From contig OZ034969.1 of NCBI GenBank assembly GCA_964030785.1, forward strand, positions 30,391,401 through 30,455,400: a stretch of DNA of 64,000 bases, read 5' to 3'. Positions 1-11,800 of the stretch are shown here, piece by piece. Below the pieces are notes generated by a model, which was not told where the DNA came from, ran no database searches, and saw only the letters and a list, made by a program, of their open reading frames with translations. This DNA comes from Siderastrea siderea. Lineage: Eukaryota; Cnidaria; Anthozoa; Scleractinia; Rhizangiidae. The first letter of the stretch is position 1. Each line of letters begins with the position of its first letter. Position numbers and translations under genes: made by a program.

Positions 1-1
1 A

Positions 2-463
2 TCACGAGTTTACTGTGACAGCACAGAGTACCTCTTCTTTTGGAATGGTCCAAAAGAAACTGGTGTGATTCACAACTTCTTGCCATTCATGAAGTGCGGC
101 GTGACATATCCAGCAGCCGATCAAGTCAATCCTGTTTTGCTGGCCACTGCTGTTTTTACCTGGGCTGAAGGTGAACCATCAAAACCCCTGACAGAACAGT
201 CATGTGTGCTTTTGAATGGCAAGACAGAAAGATGGCATGTGGGCAACTGTCAAGACAGACACCTGTTTGCCTGTCAATCACTCACGAATACCAATGACTG
301 GGTGGCTAGCAGTGCTACAGGAGTCTTTGCTAAACCAGTTTGTCCTGTGGGCTATAAGTTCAGCATTCCTCACAATGGCGTCGAACATCAACAGCTAGTT
401 AATGCCATGAGAGGTAGAGATACGTGGATTAATATTATTCCTTACATTAACTTGCTGGTGTGA
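2..463 (+). CDS. C-type-lectin-like domain protein, 3' terminal exon (partial)
   Basis: The frame is open from the left edge of the window to a TGA at 461-463, so this is the 3' part of a gene starting outside. Around residues 50-90 of the visible protein there is a C-type-lectin-like pattern: a WAEGEPS segment, a conserved Cys, then WHVGNCQDRHLFACQS, which fits the W-x(n)-C-x(5-7)-F-x-C end of a CTLD. A short tail follows that begins with another Cys-rich start (KPVCPVGYKF) and looks like the beginning of a second module that stops early. CTLD proteins are usually secreted or membrane-bound sugar- or protein-binding proteins, but no signal peptide can be judged because the start is missing. 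A poly(A) signal lies 15 bases after the stop, which supports a genuine 3' end. The domain call is by motif only; ligand and full architecture are unknown. Confidence 0.6.
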   Translation, partial: SRVYCDSTEYLFFWNGPKETGVIHNFLPFMKCGVTYPAADQVNPVLLATAVFTWAEGEPSKPLTEQSCVLLNGKTERWHVGNCQDRHLFACQSLTNTNDWVASSATGVFAKPVCPVGYKFSIPHNGVEHQQLVNAMRGRDTWINIIPYINLLV

Positions 464-477
464 TGCTAGCGACAACA

Positions 478-483
478 AATAAA
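478..483 (+). promoter_or_regulatory. Poly(A) signal AATAAA after the lectin-like exon
   Basis: Canonical AATAAA 15 bases downstream of the stop codon of the lectin-like exon. Its position fits a very short 3' UTR. Confidence 0.5.
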
Positions 484-501
484 CACTTTGAAACTTAATG
501 C

Positions 502-535
502 TTTTTGTATTTGTATTTGTATTTGTATTTGTATT
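502..535. repeat. TTTGTA hexanucleotide microsatellite
   Basis: About five consecutive TTTGTA units, followed by a TATTTTA-rich stretch. A simple sequence repeat just behind the lectin-like gene. Confidence 0.9.
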
Positions 536-2873
536 ATTTTATTTTATTTACCACACATTATAAATACAAAAAGATACAAAAATGTAGAAAGTAATGGCAA
601 GGAGACCTAAAGGAAACTATAAAGCTTATGTTAATAAGGCCTCCTCAATTACAATTTTTCAAAGACGGCATAAAAATTACGGCGACGGATACAAATTATT
701 ATCAGAAGGAAATTAAGTAACAATCAGTGTTAAGGGAGTTTAAAAATGCTGAACATTAAACAGTTTTTTTTCCAGATTTTTTTCTGAAGGTAAGTGTTTT
801 GCTATTGCAGTTGAGTTTTATACATTAAAAAACTATAATTTTATAAAGTAGGTCCCACTTCAAGGGAGACTCCAAACTTTTTGGACATTTTTGGGACAAA
901 TTTTTGTTGTGCAAATCAAAAAGTATGTGAGCATGAGAATATTTCTAGAATAAACATGTCAATTGAAGGCGAAATCAAACTCCTCATAATTTTCATTTAA
1001 TTTATAAGCTGTGCTATGTAAGGCAACTTAGTCGGAAAAGTTCGCACAAAAATAGGTTTACAGTGGGCAAAAAGATTGCAAAACGTTAATTTTCATATAA
1101 AAAAGCAGAAGTTGTACAAAACAACATTTAAAGTGTAGTGCATTGAATGGATTTTAAGTTATTTGGCATACGTAAAAAGGTAAAATAATTACAAATATGT
1201 AGGGAAGAAGCCTGTGTGCAGACATCTCCTATTTTGTTTGTTCTATGTGGAAAAGAACATTCTTTCCATGAAAATTGAATTTAAATGTAGAAAACAGGAG
1301 ATATAAAATGTTGATCTCAGGATATTAACTGGTTTAGTAAATTCCTTGTAACGTCTTGTAACCAAAGGATAAAACTCAGGGTTAAAACTTGGCCGTCACA
1401 CAGTCACCTGTGGCAACTAAGAAGTGTTCAGGGCCACTAAAGGTTGAGGTTTGATCACCCGAAGGACATCTACGATTTGAGAAGTACGAAAAGAATAACA
1501 ATAACAATAAAATAAAAGGTTTTCCCTTGGAGAACCTTTCTTTTCTTTCCTCTCTTTCCTCAACTCTAAGTTCATCAATTGTAGTAAAAGTTTCGTTCTA
1601 AAGTGCAAAATTCAAACCGTTCATGATCGAGTTTTTAGATCGCTCTGACATGTGGATGCCATTTTGATTTTATTGGCACGAGATGCGGTACGTTTTCAAA
1701 CATGAATATTGGCAAAATCATTCAACACTGCTCGATATATTAGACTTACTTTTCACCTGAATTCAAAAGCATTCGAAAGAAACTGAGAATTGTGATACTG
1801 TAGTTTATAGCCGTTGAGAAGATCGTTTTGTCCGTATTAGTAAAGAATGGTGCAGTTTTTCTTTGGGAGTTTATGGACCAACTCAGAACCTATAGGTTCT
1901 GACCTATAGGGCAAGGAAGAACGAGACGAATGATTCCCAACACAGACCGAACAAAGTTTTTATTATTATTAAACAATTTCACCAATTTCTCGACAGTACA
2001 CTGGCAAATGTGGCTTTCAAGACAATTTAAAGATCAAGCAAATTTCTTTTGGCTTGTCAGTCGAACACCCTACTGGAAAACACAGGCCGAAACATCCGTG
2101 AGGCGTTTATTCAAGTAAAAATGGTAGAGAAAATTTGAGAGCCACTTTATTTTGGCCTGGGCCACTAAGAATTCAGGGATACTGGCCCGAGTAGCGACCA
2201 AGCACTGAAGTTAACTTTTAGCCCTGAAAACTGTAGGTGTATGGGATCAACTGAACTATTTGAATTTTTCTTATGAAATGCAGTTGAAATGTTATAATTA
2301 GTGTCGGGAAAGCATGAACGATACTCAGAATATTATGGGAATGTTATTGTATTGCAAGAGAAAGTCACTTAGATTTGAGATGAACAGTATTGTCCTTCAT
2401 TTTGACCTCCTGTCTGACTGGTCATGATCCAATAAATATCACCATCAATTCCAATATAAAATTTCAGTGATAAAATTTGTAATGACAGGGATTAAGATAA
2501 ACGTAGCAGTTTGTTACTATCGGCAGTTTAATAAATTATTTTCAAGAGACAAAAAAAATGAAAATTGTAATATTTTATAATTTATTTATAGAATATAAAA
2601 TAAAAAATTTTATATTTCATTTTAAAATTTATAATTATTTTATCAATGAGATTAAAAAGCTTTTTTTTACAACTATTGACTCCTCTTCTTCTCTCTGTGC
2701 AGGTACATGTACATTGTATGTATTTGCACCCTATTTGCACCCACAATGAACAGTGACATGGTTAAACCATTTTTTGCCACAACCCAAGACATTCAGACTG
2801 CAAGATTTAACACAATGTGTACCATTTAAGTTAGTTTCCAAAAAAAAAATTAACAAGCCATTAACAATCTTAC
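536..2873. other. Non-coding stretch, no gene seen
   Basis: AT-rich sequence. Open frames are short (about 60 codons) with no recognisable domain. I looked here on the minus strand for the 3' exons of HEATR3 (which should encode further HEAT repeats) and did not find them. The last part (2558-2690) is extremely AT-rich. Confidence 0.6.
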
Positions 2874-5800
2874 CATCTGGGCAGCACATGTTTGACAGAA
2901 TTTCCAAAGCCAGTTGTTGCGCATTCAAAAGCATCTGAACTTCTTCAGTCTAGGAAGGCAACAATGTCATTAGTATCAGACCAGAATGTGTATCCATGTT
3001 ATTGTTAGCAAATCAGTCTTTCTCACTTTGGCAAAGTTAGACATAAGCCACCAAAACTTTAGTTTGGACACAAGTCATATGACTGTACTTGATGTTTCAA
3101 AATATGATCTTATCAGGGACAGATTCAGGATCATAAGAAGGAAGAGTTTACAAGTTGGGGTGAATCCTAAGGCTTGACAGGAAAACAAACCCCCTGAAAT
3201 TTATGAAAATGACAATGAAGGGGGTTGCAACCCAAGGAGGAGTACTACTGGAGCCTTAAAGTGATGGACAGGTGCAAAGGATTTTTTGCCTAACATTTGT
3301 GATTTAAATCTACGAAAGGTTTAAAAACTTGTCCTGTTTTTGTTGGATAATGAGAGAGAGAGATACTTTGGCCCTTAAAATAAGTTTAACTGGGTCAAAC
3401 AAAAATCATATTTTTTGGGAGGGTAGGGGTCTTTTCTCTTTTAATAGAAATGGGGGTAAGCACATGCTGGGTATTTTTGGAGTATTAAATTACAGCTTCA
3501 TTTGCACCCTGGAGGACCACATAGCCCTCTTAATTGACCCTCCCCCTTCCCCTCCAGCCATAAAGCACCAGTCACCTGTTGCTTGGTGGGCTCTGGAAGC
3601 AACTTGCTGATGACATCAAAACAGTTGACATCAAGAACTTGAGCTAAGACCTTAACAACAGCTTGAAGAAGTTCATTGAAACTACACACTGGGATGGTGT
3701 AACGGATGTTGTACAACACACCTGTTAGTGAATAAGGATCACTTATTTAGCAAAATACATTGAATACGGTGCTTTCAATAAGCACCGATGACCGACAAAA
3801 AGCGTCTGCAAATTCACTCAAAGAAGTCGGCTACTGTTTTCCCTAAATTGAAGTAATTAAAGAAAGAGTTCTTTCAAACCTTGTTGATACAGTCGGCTAC
3901 TCTACTCAAACCAGCTGCCTACTTCAAATTTTATTGAAGCCCCTGGTATTGTATTTATTAGTTTGCTTCTTGAGGTGTTACAGAAGTTTATTTTATATGC
4001 CGCATTGATAAACACTGACAAAATTGCAAAAAAGAAGTCAAGTATTCTGAAGATCTCCTCAGATTTAACGATAATGTCGAGTTTTCTAAGATTTCCAAAG
4101 ACAGCCTGAAGACTTTTGAACATGAGATATACACTTCTGAGGAACTTCACATGTGGTCAGTAGTTTTGCAAATATTTATGGAAATCGTCCAAAACTTATA
4201 CTAATTTTTTAAGGCATATGCACATGCACACTGGTTTTGTTCCTGCTGACGTGTTTTTGTTCATTTTTTCACTTTTTAGGCCATCATGATGTTTGTTGCA
4301 ACATTGAAAAGATTGCACATAAATAATGCCATTATTGTATTTCCTCACGAGGATTTTATGAGAGGAAGATAAACAATCACAATCCACATCAACCAATGAA
4401 TATGAGACTACTGTGCACCTTGATAAACCATGTAAACAGAAGTGAACAGTTGCACTGAGCTTATTAGCACTCTTTATTTACAATGTACCTGCAGTCAACA
4501 CTTTCAGCATTAACATGTCACTAGATGTTCCATCAGCCATCAGAGATTTCTCAAGAGTCTTCATCATGTCACTGGAACCACACAGTTGCTGGGCAGCTGT
4601 TGTATTGTCTTCTGTCACTGTATGAAGACACTGTGCTAAGAGAGGATGAATCACCTATTTCAGCCTTAAAATTCTCATTTCTTTTACTGATCTAGCCTTA
4701 GTCAACACAGCCTTTTAATTTAAGTACTCCCTAAATTCCGGCTTTCCTCACATATTCAATGTCACATCATAATTTATTTACTCCATATTTACCAAATTTA
4801 CTTCACATGTCAGATGTTTTTTCCAGGATACAGTGTAACTAGAATTTTCATGAACTTGAACAGCTGTCTTTGTGTTGCCTTAATGGTTTAAGGTTAATCA
4901 ATCAACAACCTAGTTTAGATAGAGTAGACAGGCCCGTGACCATCCCATTAATACAGTCACCTCGATATGAGATAGCTAATGTAAAGTATATATAATATAA
5001 TTTAATTTATAATATAATTTTTTTTTACTATCTAGAAACCTCTCAACAGTCGGAGTACTACTTAACAATAACATGATCATCTTGTTTTTGTGATCCATAA
5101 GTGATTAAATTAACAGACAACTTTTCTTTTGGACTTTTATAGAAAACATCAAGTTCACTGTAACAATTCAAGGGAGTGAAATGAGGAAAAGATACAAAAC
5201 AGATACCACTGATATTATTTTATAAACAGTTACCTATTAACTGAAATGCAGAACTGAGTGTACTGCACTATATCTCTTTAAAAAGAAAGAGCTTATCGTA
5301 ACATTATAAAGGAGGAATAAAGTTAAAAATGAAGCCTCACCAGCAGGAATAGCAACATTTGTTGGATAAATATCAGTATTAAGACTTGACACAAGGCATG
5401 GGAGAAGACCTTGACTGTTAAAAATATCCACTGCTACACCACTGCTTTCACTGCCAAAACAAAAACAAAAAAAATTATTAAGCAATAGATTAATATAATA
5501 TATTAATCTATTGCTTAATAATTTTTTTTATATTGATACACTGCCAATGGAAGTGCAAAGTCTGTCAGCTCACCTGTGCAAGATTGTGTGATTCCAGAAA
5601 ATATCAAAACCTCCCCCAAGGAGGGTTGTTGCTTTCAATACCCCCACTCCTCCGGAAATTCCAGTTTAGCTTCATACTCTTAAAATGTTTGGCCTTTGAG
5701 ACCCCCACCCCCACCCCCTTGGAATTTCCCATGACCATCCATGGGGTGGGTATGGATATTTTCTGCACATCATAAGTGTAGATAATTTGGATGGTGTTTG

Positions 5801-8800
5801 ACTTACCATAGATTCCACAGTAAGCTCACAGCTTGAATTGCCAAACTTGTCGATTGCCTTTTAAACTCTGAATTTCCTGGACTCTCATTAATAGCACCCA
5901 ATGCATCAAGAGACTGAAACATAAAGAACATTATTATGGTTCTATCAGTTAACAGGTAAGGTTTATGAGACTACATGTGGGGGCACACTGGTGTAGTGGT
6001 TACCATGTAGCTTGGACTTCAGAACTGAAGGTTGTTGCTTTAAGGACCAGGTACTGCCATGGTGTTGTTTCCTTAGACAAGAAATTTTACTCCACACTGT
6101 CCTCTCTCCACCAAGGAGTAAAAATGGACACCAGCAACATACTGCTGCTGGGGGTAAACCTGTGATAGACTAGCAATGATCCCTACAGAAATCAGGCTAT
6201 ATCATATCAAGCTAGAGGCTCGATTTTATTGCGCGCGGCAGGAGACTCTATTTCCATGGCAATGACATGCTTTGTGGTCACAGGTTAATTGAGTAATTAG
6301 TTTTCACACATTCCTTTTCGCACTTCAACTGTGGGCAAAAATCTCTATCTGTCAATGTTGTTCTTTTTAGCGCACAATAAAAAACAGACTTTTGTGGTTA
6401 ATGTCTATTAATAGTTAGCCATGAAAATGATAACTTGATCTCTTGTGACAGATACCTAGGAATAATGATTTTGCTGACTGTCTTTGCACGAAATATGTTG
6501 GAATATTTTAACATATCTGGGCATTTATTTGTCCCTTTGAATTACCATCCGATATTCTCGATCGAGTCCCAACCAACAGATTCACAATATGCACTTCATT
6601 TTTGGCAACCAACAACGTTGAAAACACATTTGTTTGGATTTGCTGTTGGTGGCAGTTGGCAGCTGTGCGAAGTGAAAGTTTAAGATCTCTGGGAAGAAAA
6701 TTCAGGACAATTTCAGTGCCGGGGCCGTCAGTAAGTGTCTAAAACATGGCCTAAACAGGGTGGCATAGAAAGGTATACGCAGTGTTTTTATTATGAACTT
6801 TCCGATGCAATATAATAAATTATTTTCAGTGTCTTGTCAACGTGTTTCTACAGACAAACAACGCTTGCTTATAGAACACTCAGCAATCCGTCCGGAAGGA
6901 TACTTTCACTCTGCAATGCAGGAAAGCAGATGCCTGAAACTCGTTGTAATTTTGAGAGCTTTTAATTCAAGAATACTTTCACAATATAAGCGGTATTATT
7001 TCTTCATTTTCAATTAAGCACAAGCCCTCATAAAAGCCCGCCAAAACCAGAAAAACCGCCAGAATACTCCGGGAAGGTGCACTTGTGAAATAATGTTAAC
7101 TAGGTCGCTAAACATTAATCTTTTTTCCCTAAACTAGTTCTAGGGATTTTCTGTCCTTCAGACAAAGCTTTCAGGTGCCACGCCCAATCTTCTGAGGTGA
7201 CAAAATCCATTCTTTACTGTTTAGAACAATTTTAAGAAGATCACTAAACATTAAACATTTTTTCCTAAACTAGTTCTAGGGATTTTCTGTCCTTCAGACA
7301 AAGCTTTCAGGTGCCGCGCCCAAGCTTCTGAGGTGACAAAATCCATCCTTTACTGTAGAATAAATTTAAGAAGATCACTAATCCCCAGGGGGGTACTCAA
7401 AGTATACATGACGGGGGGGGGGGTCCGACGTATTTTTTTGGGTTGAAAATTTACATGCTCGGTATTTTTTTGGGTCAAGAGATCTGTCACGTATTTGTTT
7501 AGGTCTTAAAAAAATATGCAAATTTTTTTGGGTCTTATCTCCGAGCGAACTTTTCGTTTCGGGTTTTCGTTGTGATCAGTGGATCAGAAAATATTCATTC
7601 GAACTTTTTTTCAGTGACGTGTGTTCCGGAAAAACTGTTAATATTAAGAAGACAATACAATGTACATTTGTAATCTTGTTTACTTTTCCTGTTTTCTCTA
7701 TGACTCATTACAATGATGTCCATCAATGTCTTTCATGTCACTTTAGCTGCTCCCCGGGAGCTGTTCATCACCGTCACCAGGTTGTGGGATGACATTGCTT
7801 TTGAAAGTGAATGCCGATACGATGATCGAAGACCATACCGACTGGCACAAGTGCTAGGCATGCATTGTGTGACGTCGACTAGGAGACGTACAGAGTATGT
7901 CAAGCCAGTAAACCTGCAGCGTGACAATGAAAAGCCAATTAAATTGTTAGTTCAGTCGTTCACATTGTTGAGGGATCAAAAGTTTGTGAGAACCAGTTCA
8001 CCTGAAGAAGTCAATATTTCAGATGTAATTTCTCCAGTCAGTCTGACGCGCGAAGGAGACGTCTTCAGGTTATCACTAGCCGACACAACGTTCCTGGAAG
8101 CCTACTTTCCACTGGATACCGCCGATGACGCTTCAATTTGAGTATTGCAGTATTTTTTACGCTCGTTACAGTTCCTGTTCGAAAATGTGAAATTTAATTA
8201 TGTATCATAACCACAATCTGATGAAAGAGGTATGCTGATATAGTGTCACAATGAGGACCTGTCTGTAAATGTGGAGCAGAAGGGAGGATGAAGAGACATT
8301 AACGGACATACCAATTTCATAAGCTTATTGATGCAAAATCATGCATTAGAAAGTTCTGCTTAATTGAATAAATCAGTATTGAGGTATTTAAGTCTTGTAT
8401 TTTTTTGGGTTGGAAATTTTGATGCCAGGTATTTTTTTGGGTCTAAAATTTCAGGCTTGTGTATTTTTTTGGGTTTACAATATGAAGCTTCATCGGACCC
8501 CCCCCCCCCCCCGTCATGTATACTTCGAGTACCCCCCCTGGGCACTAAACATTAAACGTTTTTCCTAAACTAGTTCTAGGGATTTTCTGTCATTCAGAAA
8601 AAGCTTTCAGGTGCTGCGCCCAAGCTTCTGAGGTGACAAAATCCACCCTTTACTGTGTAGAATAATTTTAAGAAGATCACTAAACATTAAACGTCTTTCC
8701 TAAACTAGTTCTAGGGATTTTCCGTCCCTCAGAGAAAGCTTTCAGGTGCTGCGCCCAAGCTTCTGAGGTGACAAAATCCATCCTTTACTGTAGAATAATT

Positions 8801-11800
8801 TTAAGAAGATCACTAAACATTAATGTTTCCCTAAACTAGTTCTAGGGATTTTCTGTCCTTCAGACAAAGCTTTCAGGTGCCACGCCCAAGCTTCTAGGGT
8901 GACAAAATCTCATCTTTTGCTAGAGAACAATTTTAAGGCCGCTTAACATTAAACGTTTTCCCTGAACTAGTTCTAGGGATTTTCTCTCCCTCAGACAAAG
9001 CTTTCAGGCACCGCGCCCAAGCTTCTGAGGTGACAAAATCCATCTTTTGCTATTAATAGAATAATTTTAAGAAGGTCACTAAACATTAAACGTTTTTCGT
9101 AAACTAGTTCTAGGGATTTTCTGTCCTTCAGACAAAGCTTTCAGGCACCGTGCCCAAGCTTCTGAGGTGATAAAATCCATCCTTTACCGCAGAATAATTT
9201 CAAAACGAATAACTTGTTCCACGTAGCAGACAGGAGAGCCCGGTGATATAAATGTAGAGAATACTTGGTGGCTTTTAAAGTTAGCGTTGTCACTGGTTTG
9301 TGTCGCCAATTTTTGTTGCCTGATTTTTTCCGAATCATTCAAGCTAGCAATCTCTCGGAATGCCAGATTATTTTAAACGATTATTTGGAGTCTATAGCAA
9401 CATAGCACATTGCAAAAGCAATCAAGCCAGCACTTGGCTACAGTTCAAGTAAGCTACGTTTAGGGGCAACGTTTTCATTGATTTCTACGGTGTCCATGCA
9501 AACGTATGCTCTCTGTTACAAATGGAAGCTAAGCTAAAACGTACAATCGTACACTGACCATTGCGCGTTGGTTTTAAGCAGTCTTGCTTGCAGACAGCCT
9601 GAGGCAAATACATGATACACGTACGTTCGGAAACTCGAATTTCTATGCTTTCTAGGCTAGTCACATGCCTCCAAATTAAAGACATTAATTAAAATAAGTG
9701 CGCCAATTTGAGACTTGAGACTTGTGAATTATTTGAGCATTAACTTGGGCTTAGTATTCCACGCCTTTAAGGAATAGCATAGAACCAAGTGCATTATCTT
9801 GCACACAAGGACAGATATATGAGGGGTGATTTTGGAATTGACTTGTTAGTGATATAACTGCAAAGACAGAACAGACCTAATATCAATCCGAGAGTTTGCT
9901 TTCTCGCGTATAAACAAGGCAACAAACACGCCAAAAATTGCGCCAAAATGCTCTACTCTGAGAGAGAAAGCCCGCCAATATTTGAGAGTCCCTGCACTAA
10001 CACATCGTCGTCCCTTGACCTGTAGACCATTCTACGCAACCGGACTTTTGTCTTGTTCCGAAATTTTGCTGAATACAAGCTTACCTGGAGCTTACAACAA
10101 AAGGAAAAATCAGCAAAAGGCCCATGATTTGTTAATAGTAGCTATTTCAATGATTTGTAAAGAGGAGGAACAAGCTCATAATGTTGACGAGGTTAACATT
10201 AGTGTAGTATCTAATTTGTGTTTGGAACGAGCGGATATCACTTCAATTTTGCGGCCTTGAATGTACTATTTGAATGTACAATAACGCAAAACTCGCGGCA
10301 TCTATGATGTCCCTAAGATAAGTAATTTGCTAGACAAACAATTTGCAGCATATCTCGTTCGCTTGCTGTTTTTTTTTTGTTTCAAATTGTAGATAGTACT
10401 ATGAAAAAACACTGCGTTTCCTTGTAGACTACGATCAGTCTCTCTTTCTGCTCAGGGATAGTCGAGGAAAACGAACAAGCGAGCGAGCACAAAATAGCCT
10501 GCCACATTGAAACGTGATGCGCGTGTCAAACCGCTAGTGTAGTGAGCAATGTTCCCTGAATTCCATTCATCACTGGTAAACTGTGCTTTGATCGTAACTA
10601 GTGGATTATGCCAAGAGATGACAGAACCTCATTGAAAAAAATGCCAAATTGGCCAGTGTTGACAGTTAGAAGACATGGCTCTAGCTCTGCATGTTTATAT
10701 TGTTGCTCCTTTCAAACAATGGAGTTGACAGCTAAAGTAATTATAATCGACCACAAATATTCCACGAATGTGGTGTAGAACGCCGCTTTCGCACGTAAAT
10801 AAGGCCTCTAGCTTGCAATGTGCTTCGGCCGTGTGGGCCCCCTACAGTTTGTGTGAGACCTTTACCTACTGTATGGGACCATGTGCTGTCCCAGTTTTGA
10901 GGATAACTAAATTGTTAGACATCACTGCCTGCTTTCACTTGCAAGGCAATGCTTAAGTTTTGTTTAACAAGTGAAATGCTCAACAGTCTTGTAAGGAACA
11001 AATCTGTGCCCCTCAGATTCTGGATCCAAATGAGGGACAACCAGAGAAACCAGACAAAAATCCTTGGAGCAAGCATGAGAACCAACAACAAACAAAGACC
11101 TGTACACCGCATGTATTTCATAAGGTATGATTCTTGTTTTATCTCCAACACAAGCACACAAACAGTCATACAATTTATAATATATATTAATATATATATC
11201 ATATTATATATCATTTATTGAACATCAATATTCGCAGTCCGAAGACTAAATTACTATTGAATAAAAATTTACAAGAATATTTCATTTTTATTAATATTTC
11301 ACAACATCATCACTGACTTACCTGATGTACAAATGTGGTAAGGGGTGTCATGACATCTTGTTCCACCATTTTAATGCACACTTCAGGGCCACCTCCAAGG
11401 CTTAAATTCCTGCATCAGATTTAAAACAACACCAATAAAGTAATTAAATTAAAATATCATTTTTTTAATTAGCTTTCTATTATAATATGACTGTGTGTTC
11501 ACCAGTATGCAATAGGAAAACAATGGTCTTGTCAAAGGACACAGCAATATGCATTACACGCACATGTAGTCTGGAGTTAGGAGGCATGGCACCCCAACAC
11601 TTCGTGGTCACAAAGTTGAGATGGAAATTGTGGTTTGACTTTGAAATAGACAACATACATGATACTGAGACAAAACTGGAGGGTGACCCCTTGTCCACTA
11701 CAAACGTTTCTGTAACTATCAAAGACAATATCCTCAACATCAAAATGCTTTTATGATACGGATGTTGAAAAATTGAAATCTGGGTTGGTACATGTACAAT

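Larger units (their letters stand above)
7106..9200. repeat. Tandem array, about seven units of about 133 bp, split by a TIR element
   Basis: Units begin with a variant of CACTAAACATTAAACGTTTT followed by a CTAAACTAGTTCTAGGGATT block, an AAAGCTTTCAGGTGC block and GAGGTGACAAAATCCATC. Unit starts: 7106, 7242, 7376 (its body resumes at 8543), 8678, 8811, 8940 and 9077, spacing 129-137 bases. The third unit is interrupted by the element at 7384-8542. The array lies inside the HEATR3 intron between exons 5913 and 11322. Confidence 0.9.

Noticed and set aside
3902..4150. 82-codon minus-strand ORF as an extra HEATR3 exon
   Set aside because: It lies between exons 6 and 7, whose phases already join correctly and match the family order without it; no HEATR3 similarity.
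5978..6050. Functional tRNA gene
   Set aside because: An A-box-like stretch is present, but no proper T arm or acceptor stem pairs, and the sequence continues into a repeated SINE body.
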